A stretch of 13,160 bases of DNA from Chloroflexota bacterium (GTDB taxonomy: Bacteria; Chloroflexota; Anaerolineae; Anaerolineales; Villigracilaceae), in the NCBI GenBank assembly GCA_023459215.1, contig JAEWVF010000090.1:1-13160 (forward strand). Reading direction: 5' to 3'. The notes below the pieces were generated by a model. It did not search any database and was not told the origin of the DNA. It saw only the letters and a program-made list of their open reading frames with translations. Made by a program: the position numbers and the translations under genes. Positions 5,368 to 11,015 of the stretch are shown piece after piece; the stretch's first letter is position 1; each line of letters opens with the position of its first letter.

Positions 5368-7332
5368 ATGCAAAAAGTAGACCTGATTCTCTACAACGCC
5401 CACATCCTGAGCATGGATGAAGAATACACGCAGTATCGGCATGGCGCAATCGCCATCAGCGCGGACAAAATTGTCGCAATCGGCGAACAGGCCGAAATCC
5501 ACCAGGCGTACCAGGCCGATAACAGCCTGGATTGCGGCGGCAAAGTCCTGATGCCGGGCCTGGTCAACGCCCACACCCACGTCCCGATGACCCTGCTGCG
5601 CGGCCTGGCCGACGACCTGCGCCTGGATGTCTGGCTGATGGGCTACATGATGCCGGTCGAGCGCGAATTCGTCTCGCCCGAATTCTGCCGCCTGGGTACG
5701 CTGATTGCCTGCGCCGAGTTCATCAAAAGCGGCGTGACCTGTTTCGCCGATATGTACTACTTCGAGGACGATGTGGCCCAGGCCACCGCCGACGCCGGCT
5801 TGCGCGGCGTGCTCGGCCAAACGGTGATGAAATACCCGGCCCCGGACGCGCCCTCCTACGAGGAAGCGCTGGCCATGGCGCGCGAATTCATCCAAAAATG
5901 GAAGGGCCACCCGCTGATCGTGCCGGCGGTTTCGCCGCATGCCCCGTATACCTGCACTCCCGATATCCTGCGCGCGACCGCCGAACTGGCCGCCGAGTTC
6001 GATGTGCCGCTCCACACTCACCTGGCAGAGACCGCTTTCGAAGTCGAAAACATGCGCAACGAGAACGGCATGCCGGTCGTGCCTTACGTCAAGAAACAGG
6101 GACTGCTGGACGCCAAGGTGCTGGCGGCGCACTGTGTCCATATCGACGAAGGCGAGATGCGCACCCTGCTGCACGCCGGGGCGGGCGTGGCCCACAACCC
6201 GTCGTCGAACCTGAAGCTGGCTTCGGGCATGGCCCCGGTGACCAAGATGCGCGAAACCGGCCTGAACGTGGGCATCGGCACCGACGGCCCGGCTTCGAAC
6301 AACGACCTGGATATGTTCGAGGAAGTGCGCCTGGCGGCTTTTATGGCCAAGACCCAGAGCAACGACCCAACCTCGATCCCGGCCCGCGAGGCGCTGGCGA
6401 TGGCCACCCGCCTGGGAGCCGCCGCCATGCACATCGGCGACCTGACCGGTTCGCTTGAACCCGGCAAACGCGCCGATTTGATTTTGGTGGATTTGAACCC
6501 ACTGCACAATTCGCCGCGCTTCGAGCGCAGCCCCGATAATGCCTACGCGCAGATTGTCTACGCTTCCAAATCGACTGATGTGACCGATGTGATGGTCAAC
6601 GGCCGCTGGCTGATGACCGAGCGCCGCCTGCTGACCCTGGACGAGGCCGACCTGCTGCGCCAGGCTGACGATTACGCCCGCAAAATCGATGCCTTCCTGA
6701 TGGAACGCGAACAATCGGTCTTGAGCAAGCTGATTGCCCTGGGCGGCTCAACCGAGGAAGAATCCTTCGAAGTGCAGGCCAAGGTCAAGGTAGCCGACCC
6801 GCTGGTGGTCAAGGACGCGCTCAAGAAACCCGACATCCAGATTGTTTACAAGCGTCACTACCGCCAGTACGACAATTACTTTACCTTCGACGAACCCGGC
6901 CAGGGACGCCTGCGCTACCGTGAAGACGATTTTGTGGATGCCAAGGGCAAAATCACCAACGTCCGCCAGCGCCTGACACTGATCGGCGAGAACCGCGAAG
7001 GCGAATTGGGCCAGGATGTGCTGCTCTCGCGTTCGCGCTACCTGGCCCCGGCCACCCAGTCGCTGCGCTTCTACCGCGAATACTTCAAACCGGGCGCCGA
7101 AAAGGTGATCGAGAAGGAGCGCCTGCGCTGGTTCATCAAGTTCCGCGGCGAGGAGTTCTACATCAACCTGGATACGGTCGAAAAACCGGACCTGGGCCAC
7201 TTCCTGGAGGTCAAGAGCCGCACCTGGAGCCGCAAGGACGCCGACAAGAAAGCCCGGCTGGTGGCCGAACTGGTCGCCTTCCTGGGCGGCGGCGAGATGG
7301 TGACAAAGGATTATATTGAGATGCTGCGTTAG
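5368..7332 (+). CDS. MTA/SAH deaminase-type amidohydrolase fused to a CYTH domain
   Basis: The 654-residue protein has two parts. Residues 1 to about 445 are a complete zinc amidohydrolase of the MtaD/SAH-deaminase group. Metal and catalytic residues appear as NAHTH (H69, H71), HTHLAE (H218, E221), AAHC (H255) and GTDGPASNNDLDMF (D306). Relatives deaminate 5'-methylthioadenosine, S-adenosylhomocysteine or related adenine compounds in the cytoplasm. Residues about 466-654 resemble a CYTH (triphosphate tunnel) domain: EVQAKVKV at 468-475 (the ExExK motif with Gln at the second Glu), QYDNYF (500-505), RLRYRED (514-520), KERLRWFIKFRG (583-594) and LGHFLEVKSRTW (609-620). Typical deaminases stop at about 430-460 residues, so the CYTH part is a true extension in the same frame. 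AGGAGA precedes the ATG. The catalytic deaminase residues look intact; whether the CYTH part hydrolyses a triphosphate or only binds a ligand is open. Confidence 0.9.
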   Translation: MQKVDLILYNAHILSMDEEYTQYRHGAIAISADKIVAIGEQAEIHQAYQADNSLDCGGKVLMPGLVNAHTHVPMTLLRGLADDLRLDVWLMGYMMPVEREFVSPEFCRLGTLIACAEFIKSGVTCFADMYYFEDDVAQATADAGLRGVLGQTVMKYPAPDAPSYEEALAMAREFIQKWKGHPLIVPAVSPHAPYTCTPDILRATAELAAEFDVPLHTHLAETAFEVENMRNENGMPVVPYVKKQGLLDAKVLAAHCVHIDEGEMRTLLHAGAGVAHNPSSNLKLASGMAPVTKMRETGLNVGIGTDGPASNNDLDMFEEVRLAAFMAKTQSNDPTSIPAREALAMATRLGAAAMHIGDLTGSLEPGKRADLILVDLNPLHNSPRFERSPDNAYAQIVYASKSTDVTDVMVNGRWLMTERRLLTLDEADLLRQADDYARKIDAFLMEREQSVLSKLIALGGSTEEESFEVQAKVKVADPLVVKDALKKPDIQIVYKRHYRQYDNYFTFDEPGQGRLRYREDDFVDAKGKITNVRQRLTLIGENREGELGQDVLLSRSRYLAPATQSLRFYREYFKPGAEKVIEKERLRWFIKFRGEEFYINLDTVEKPDLGHFLEVKSRTWSRKDADKKARLVAELVAFLGGGEMVTKDYIEMLR

Positions 7333-7372
7333 GGGTTGGTGAAAGAGTAGAAGAGTAGAAAAGTGAAAAAGG

Positions 7373-7404
7373 CAGCCCCGGCGCTTGGCAGAGCGTCGGG
7401 GCTG
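7373..7404. terminator. Terminator-like hairpin after the amidohydrolase gene
   Basis: A 13-bp stem (CAGCCCCGGCGCT with AGCGTCGGGGCTG, one G-T pair) encloses a 6-nt loop, 40 bp after the stop codon. It is followed by TTTGGTTT on the plus strand and by CCTTTTT on the minus strand. A similar hairpin lies at 7577-7612. Confidence 0.7.
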
Positions 7405-7474
7405 TTTGGTTTACCTGGGTAAAAGGCCGGCATCTTTTTCGAGGCAAGGCCAGTTTCATTCGCTTTTAGCAAAC

Positions 7475-7561
7475 CTGACAGGTCTGCGCGAATCCGTTCC
7501 CGGCAGGATGCCTATCCACGGAGACTTGATGGACGGGCAAGGTTCAGGTGAGACCTGTCAG
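7475..7561. repeat. 11-bp inverted repeat in a 350-bp gene-free spacer
   Basis: CTGACAGGTCT (7475-7485) and AGACCTGTCAG (7551-7561) are perfect inverted copies 65 bp apart. The first also lies within the smaller palindrome ACCTGACAGGT. The whole stretch 7333-7682 has no convincing gene: apart from this repeat it contains the two related hairpins at 7373 and 7577 and the short direct repeat AGAGTAGA at 7344-7359. Confidence 0.6.
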
Positions 7562-7576
7562 CTTTGGAGTAAAAAA

Positions 7577-7612
7577 AGCAGCCCCAGCGCTTGGGAGAGC
7601 ATCAGGGCTGCT
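7577..7612 (-). terminator. Terminator of the AbiTii-like gene
   Basis: AGCAGCCC pairs with GGGCTGCT in an imperfect 15-nt stem with a 6-nt loop, 70 bp downstream of the AbiTii-like stop. On the minus strand it is followed at once by seven T, a standard intrinsic terminator. Its sequence is close to the hairpin at 7373-7404. Confidence 0.75.
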
Positions 7613-7682
7613 TTTGAGTTACAAGCACTTCAACTGCGTAAAACAAAAGCATCGGCAGGAAGCAATGGTTGGGCAGTTCAGA

Positions 7683-8831
7683 CTAAAGTGCTATTGCTTT
7701 CATGCGAATCTTTTCAATAGATTTTGGGCCAATTCCTTTAATATTTGATAGTTCTTCAATTGAACTAAATTTCTTTTTTACCCTGTTTTTTACAATTTCT
7801 TTTGCCAGAGCATGTGTTAAACCCGGTACAGTAACCAACTCTTCAATAGTGGCAGTATTAATGTCCAACTTTCCCTTATCGGATAAAGCCTTCTTAATAC
7901 CTTGATCTGCAAATTCTAAAATATCTCCTAATGTAAGATATGTGTATAAGACTGCCCTTACTGCTTCTTTATGAGTTACAGATGCATGTACACCTTTTGA
8001 GGCTTTATCGTTAAGTTTTTGAATAAATGCCCCTAAATAGTCAACATGTGCTTTAGCTAAATCCTTGTCAGACCCAGAAGGAACGTTTTTATCCAAGAAA
8101 GCCCATAGCCGATTAATATACTGTTCTTCTCCTATTTTTCTGCCATTTAGCGATTCTTTCTGTGGTGGAAATATGGTATCAGCAACCGCCTTGATAACTC
8201 TACGGCATGAGGTTAATGCCAAAGACCAATCTTCTCCAGATGATGAAGCCAATTTCTCATATGCTGTCATGAACTTTTCAACTGCATCAGGGCAAAGCTC
8301 TAACAACAAATCATCCACTCTTTCTCTTATTACATCAAATTGTTGCCGTGGGATGTCACCAAACGAATAAGCCGAATAAAGCTTACTCGCATGATTAGCC
8401 GCAGCATTGGAACAAGAGCTTATTGTGTCTTGTAAATTATTTCGGTAATATGTGCCATCATTTCCGTGTTTTTCCTTATTAAGTCGTTCCAGTGTTTGTT
8501 CTATACTTTCAATACTTTTAAATCCGCCACCTGATTTTAAGAGCCGATGCAAAATTTCTTGGTTTGATAGCGGTATTTTTAATTCTGTTATTTTTTTTAT
8601 AATTTCATTTGCATAATTTTGATCAGCGCCTTCTACAGGGAACGGCGGAAACTCATGCGCATAACCCCCAAGTTGAAATTTGCACCATCGCAACAATGGC
8701 TTATCATCAGTTAGTCTGGCCACCAATTCAATTTTTCTTATCGCGGTAGATAACTCGCCAATTTTTATTGTTTGAAGATGCTGTAGTGCTTCGGCAGCCA
8801 ATTCGGCACATTTATTGTGTTTGCTTTCCAT
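7683..8831 (-). CDS. AbiTii-like protein with C-terminal helix-hairpin-helix domain
   Basis: This 382-residue soluble, mostly helical protein has three parts. The N-terminus (about 1-70) resembles the AbiTii domain, with an Ala/Leu-rich helix and LLRWCKFQLGGY (46-57). The middle (about 130-310) carries conserved-looking segments SLALTSCRRVIKAVAD (203-218), YINRLWAF (238-245) and NDKASKGVHASV (274-285); I think it is the conserved effector region of AbiTii proteins but cannot assign a catalytic site. The C-terminus (about 321-382) is a ComEA-type tandem helix-hairpin-helix, LDINTATIEELVTVPGL then IEELSNIKGIGPKSIEKI, which usually binds DNA without sequence specificity. AbiTii domains are linked with phage abortive infection, so a defence role is an inference. 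The gene and its leader are AT-rich unlike all neighbours, which suggests transfer. The ATG at 8831 has AAGGG 6 nt upstream. Confidence 0.75.
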   Translation of the reverse strand: MESKHNKCAELAAEALQHLQTIKIGELSTAIRKIELVARLTDDKPLLRWCKFQLGGYAHEFPPFPVEGADQNYANEIIKKITELKIPLSNQEILHRLLKSGGGFKSIESIEQTLERLNKEKHGNDGTYYRNNLQDTISSCSNAAANHASKLYSAYSFGDIPRQQFDVIRERVDDLLLELCPDAVEKFMTAYEKLASSSGEDWSLALTSCRRVIKAVADTIFPPQKESLNGRKIGEEQYINRLWAFLDKNVPSGSDKDLAKAHVDYLGAFIQKLNDKASKGVHASVTHKEAVRAVLYTYLTLGDILEFADQGIKKALSDKGKLDINTATIEELVTVPGLTHALAKEIVKNRVKKKFSSIEELSNIKGIGPKSIEKIRMKAIAL

Positions 8832-8867
8832 TACTTACCCTTTTTAATTTTTTGCGTTTCTAAACAT

Positions 8868-8932
8868 GTTTTATACGACCGTATGTATAAAACTCTGATA
8901 TATTATTTTATACATACGGCTGTTGTAACAGC
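8868..8932 (-). promoter_or_regulatory. Competing hairpins in the AbiTii-like leader
   Basis: The leader of the 7683-8831 gene has a 14-bp inverted repeat (8879-8892 with 8906-8919, arm CCGTATGTATAAAA) and an overlapping 9-bp one (GTTTTATAC 8868-8876 with GTATAAAAC 8885-8893). The middle arm is common to both, so the two hairpins exclude each other. A third palindrome, GCTGTT-GT-AACAGC, lies at 8919-8932. They fall between the candidate promoter and the ribosome binding site. They could be RNA switches or protein-binding sites. Confidence 0.6.
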
Positions 8933-8943
8933 TTATATTTTAT

Positions 8944-9026
8944 CAAAAACCTTCCCCACCACTATAGCAAAAATCCGCCGCGCGGGTCAACCGGGGCTGG
9001 TTGCATCCCTACACGCAGACAACCTG
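8944..9026 (-). promoter_or_regulatory. Promoter module, copy A (for the AbiTii-like gene)
   Basis: On the minus strand TTGACC (8990-8985), 18 nt and TATAGT (8966-8961) match a sigma70 promoter. The 30 bp covering both boxes (8961-8990) are identical to copy B. Similarity extends downstream into the first transcribed bases (GGGGAAGGTTTTTGA) and upstream to ACACGCAGACAACCTG (9011-9026). The gene start lies about 130 nt downstream. Confidence 0.7.
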
Positions 9027-9029
9027 AAT

Positions 9030-9521
9030 TTATTTCACCAACATTACATACATAATGCCATCCGGCTGGGGAATGATGGAAAGCGACAAGATGTCCATAT
9101 CCTGCATGAACATCAGCAAAACAGTATCCGTTGTGCCTTGCCCGCTTGCAAATATATTCCAGCCCAGTTTTGCCAATTCCTGTTCGTAAAACGCCTGGAT
9201 TTCTTCAGGCGAAGCATTAATCGTAAAGGTATAGCCGGTGCTGTCCCCTTCTCCGGCGATAGCCTCCGGCATGACAGGAATACCTTCCCACTCGCTGGCT
9301 GGTTCTCCCACCGGCATTTGCAAAAGCGGAGCCGCAGGCGTTTCGGTGGGCGAGACAGGCGTATTCGTCGGGGTGCTGGTTGGCTCAGGTGTAATGGTTG
9401 AAGTCGGCGCTTGCGTTTCGGTTGGGATGGGTGTTTCTGTCGGTTTCGGCGCAAACGAACTGCAGGATGTTAAAAGAACGACCAGAACCAAAAGGAATAG
9501 TGCCTTGCTGATAATTTTCAT
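9030..9521 (-). CDS. Lipoprotein with Thr/Pro-rich spacer, unknown function
   Basis: The 163-residue product starts with a lipoprotein signal peptide, MKIISKALFLLVLVVLLTSC, with the lipobox LTSC and C20 as the lipidated residue. A low-complexity spacer of TPxPT-like units (about 26-65) follows, then a small domain (about 68-163) with IPVMPEAIAGEG, SPEEIQAFYEQELAKLGW and a hydrophobic strand-rich end. Similar lipoproteins are common in Chloroflexota, as far as I recall; no function is assigned. The start at 9521 is chosen over the ATG at 9533 because it gives a normal signal peptide and has GGAA upstream. The gene lies between two promoter modules and probably has its own message. It should be anchored to the outer face of the membrane. 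Confidence 0.85.
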   Translation of the reverse strand: MKIISKALFLLVLVVLLTSCSSFAPKPTETPIPTETQAPTSTITPEPTSTPTNTPVSPTETPAAPLLQMPVGEPASEWEGIPVMPEAIAGEGDSTGYTFTINASPEEIQAFYEQELAKLGWNIFASGQGTTDTVLLMFMQDMDILSLSIIPQPDGIMYVMLVK

Positions 9522-9601
9522 TGATTTTTCCATTCATTGTGGCTTGATTTTTGGGTACAGGCATTCAACTGTGTTTGCATAAAACCCAGGTTCCTGTCTC
9601 T

Positions 9602-9686
9602 CAAAAACCATCCCCAATACTATAGCAAAAATCCGCCGCGCGGGTCAACTGATGTTTGTCATAATTTTTTTACACGAAACAACCTG
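9602..9686 (-). promoter_or_regulatory. Promoter module, copy B (for the lipoprotein gene)
   Basis: On the minus strand TTGACC (9648-9643), 18 nt and TATAGT (9624-9619) repeat copy A exactly. The downstream part reads ATTGGGGATGGTTTTTGA, and the upstream part ACACGAAACAACCTG (9672-9686) is also shared with copy A. The lipoprotein start is about 98 nt downstream. Confidence 0.75.
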
Positions 9687-9705
9687 TCAAGCCTTAAAAA
9701 GAAAA

Positions 9706-9745
9706 TCTCTGCCAGGCCAACCCGTTTGGGTTGGCCTGGCAGAGA
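9706..9745 (-). terminator. Strong terminator of the amphi-Trp gene
   Basis: A perfect 18-bp stem (9706-9723 with 9728-9745) encloses the loop GTTT, 18 bp after the amphi-Trp stop. The minus strand continues TTTTCTTTTT. The plus-strand side also ends in a run of A, so termination is expected in the minus direction. Confidence 0.92.
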
Positions 9746-9763
9746 AAAAAGCTTCATTCTGAC

Positions 9764-10084
9764 TTAGTCGGCCTTCTGTTCTTCTTCGTTGTTTTCCTCT
9801 TCTTCATCCTGCTCTTCTTCGTCTTCTTGCTCGTCCTCATCCTGCTCTTCGTTTTCAGCCTTGCGCAGTTCCCATTTGAGTTGGAATTCGACTTCCTCGC
9901 CCTCGTCTGAGCGTTCGTGCTCGATGCTGATGCTGGCCGTGGCGGGGATGTAAATCCGCTCCCCGGCTACCTGGATCGAAAAGGCCCGACCCGCTTCGAG
10001 CGCATCGGCCAGGCGTCTGAGTTTGGCAACAAAATCTTTGGCGTCATAAACCTTCTCGATGTCTCGTTCTTCCTTCTTTGTCAT
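9764..10084 (-). CDS. Amphi-Trp domain protein with acidic C-terminal tail
   Basis: This 106-residue protein has one domain (about 8-74) that fits the amphi-Trp family: a basic helix DAKDFVAKLRRLADALEAG, strands GERIYIPATASISIEHE, and the closing strand EVEFQLKWE with W71. The family is small and of unknown function, found in bacteria and archaea. The last 30 residues (77-106) contain 21 Glu or Asp, a highly acidic tail that is probably disordered. GGAGG lies 7 nt before the ATG. The gene has its own promoter module (copy C) and its own strong terminator, so it is a single-gene unit. No membrane segment or signal peptide is present. Confidence 0.82.
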   Translation of the reverse strand: MTKKEERDIEKVYDAKDFVAKLRRLADALEAGRAFSIQVAGERIYIPATASISIEHERSDEGEEVEFQLKWELRKAENEEQDEDEQEDEEEQDEEEENNEEEQKAD

Positions 10085-10120
10085 GGTTGACCTCCGTCTT
10101 CAATTCTCTTGTGGGTATCA

Positions 10121-10182
10121 GTAAAACTTTCCCGACTACTATAGCAAAATCCAGACGGCAGGTCAAGCTTACACGCAGGAGG
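10121..10182 (-). promoter_or_regulatory. Promoter module, copy C (for the amphi-Trp gene)
   Basis: On the minus strand TTGACC (10166-10161), 17 nt and TATAGT (10143-10138) form the promoter, followed by AGTCGGGAAAGTTTTACTGA. It diverges from copies A and B in the spacer but keeps both boxes, the GGATTTTGC before the -10 box and the GGGAANGTTTT start of the transcript. ACACGCAGGAGG (from 10171) matches the upstream part of copy A. The gene starts 54 nt downstream. Confidence 0.75.
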
Positions 10183-10192
10183 TGATAGATTT

Positions 10193-10870
10193 TCACCCCA
10201 GCAGCCGGGCGCGGACGGCTGCCAAATCGTCCGCGCTGGCCCCGCCGGAGAGCAGGTAAGCCTCGGCATCCAGCCCGGCCTGCGCTCCGAGCAATACCTC
10301 GTGGGTGGTGGTCTGGCGGCTGGCCAGCAGGGTTTCGCGTTCGGGGTCCACGCTCAGGGTGTAATCAGCCAAAATGTCTTCGGGCACAACCCCGGCCAGG
10401 GTCAGCAGCAGCAGCGAGATGATGCCCGTCCGGTCGTGTCCGCGGGCGCAGTGGAAGAGCACGCCGCCCGGCCCGGCCTGTCCGATGGCGGTAATGGCCG
10501 CGGCGTGGCGTTCCGGCCAAAGCGCGAGCGCATCCGGATAGTGAAGCGGGGTGCTCCAAAAATCGGTGCTGGCCCACTTTTCGACAAACTCGCGGTTGGT
10601 CACATCCTCAATCGCAACCCGCACAGTTTTGATCTCTGCATAGGGCGAGACGAAATCCAGTTCCGGCTCACTCATGCCGTGGGTGCAAAGGGTGACGATG
10701 GTGCGGACGCCGTACTCGTAGAGCGCGGCCCAACCCGCCTCGGTCAGTCGGGCAGGCGTATCGGCGCGCAGGATGCCCCCAAAACGGGTCAAGCCGCCGT
10801 CTGCGGTGCGCAGTCCGCCCAGGTCGCGCACATTTTTGCTGCCTTGCCAATCCAGAATTCGATTTTGCAT
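10193..10870 (-). CDS. Tyrosine-protein phosphatase of the IphP/Y_phosphatase3 type
   Basis: This 225-residue cytoplasmic protein has the family N-terminus WQGSKNVRDLGGL, followed by GGILRADTPARLTEAG, and the phosphatase loop HCARGHDRTG, with the nucleophile Cys at 141 and the binding Arg at 147. Relatives hydrolyse phosphotyrosine or, in some members, phosphoinositides or other phosphoesters. I chose the ATG at 10870 (MQNRILDW), which has GGAG at 7 nt and fits the family start. An in-frame ATG at 10906 with a weaker AAAGG site would add 12 residues. All catalytic residues are present. The substrate cannot be read from the sequence, and no kinase gene is nearby. Confidence 0.88.
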   Translation of the reverse strand: MQNRILDWQGSKNVRDLGGLRTADGGLTRFGGILRADTPARLTEAGWAALYEYGVRTIVTLCTHGMSEPELDFVSPYAEIKTVRVAIEDVTNREFVEKWASTDFWSTPLHYPDALALWPERHAAAITAIGQAGPGGVLFHCARGHDRTGIISLLLLTLAGVVPEDILADYTLSVDPERETLLASRQTTTHEVLLGAQAGLDAEAYLLSGGASADDLAAVRARLLG

Positions 10871-10955
10871 AGGGTTGCTCCATAAGTTGTCAAAAAGGGA
10901 TGCCATATCTTACACCTTTAAACGCCGTGGGCGCAACCGCCAGGCAAACAGCAAA

Positions 10956-10992
10956 CCAACCCGCCGGTGAAAACCGCACACCGGCGGGTTGG
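10956..10992 (-). terminator. Hairpin terminator after the ABC-F gene
   Basis: A perfect 14-bp stem (CCAACCCGCCGGTG with CACCGGCGGGTTGG) encloses a 9-nt loop, 23 bp after the ABC-F stop. The minus strand continues TTTGCTGTTTGCC, only a moderate T run. Confidence 0.7.
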
Positions 10993-11015
10993 CCTGAGGA
11001 ATGGTTTTCATCGCC

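Noticed and set aside
5350..6714. A 454-codon open frame on the minus strand, and a 308-codon one at 5532-6458
   Set aside because: Both are shadows of the amidohydrolase gene. Their products are rich in His, Gln, Arg and Gly as expected from reading a GC-rich gene in another frame.
7385..7720. A 111-codon open frame on the plus strand
   Set aside because: It runs through two hairpins and an inverted repeat, has no ribosome binding site or motif, and ends inside the AbiTii-like gene.
7683..8831. Transposase or insertion sequence as explanation for the AT-rich gene
   Set aside because: The protein has no DDE or HUH motif, and I see no terminal inverted repeats or target duplication around it.
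8879..8919. Intrinsic terminator
   Set aside because: The stem is AT-rich and followed on either strand by no clear T run after a GC-rich stem, and it lies between a promoter and its gene.
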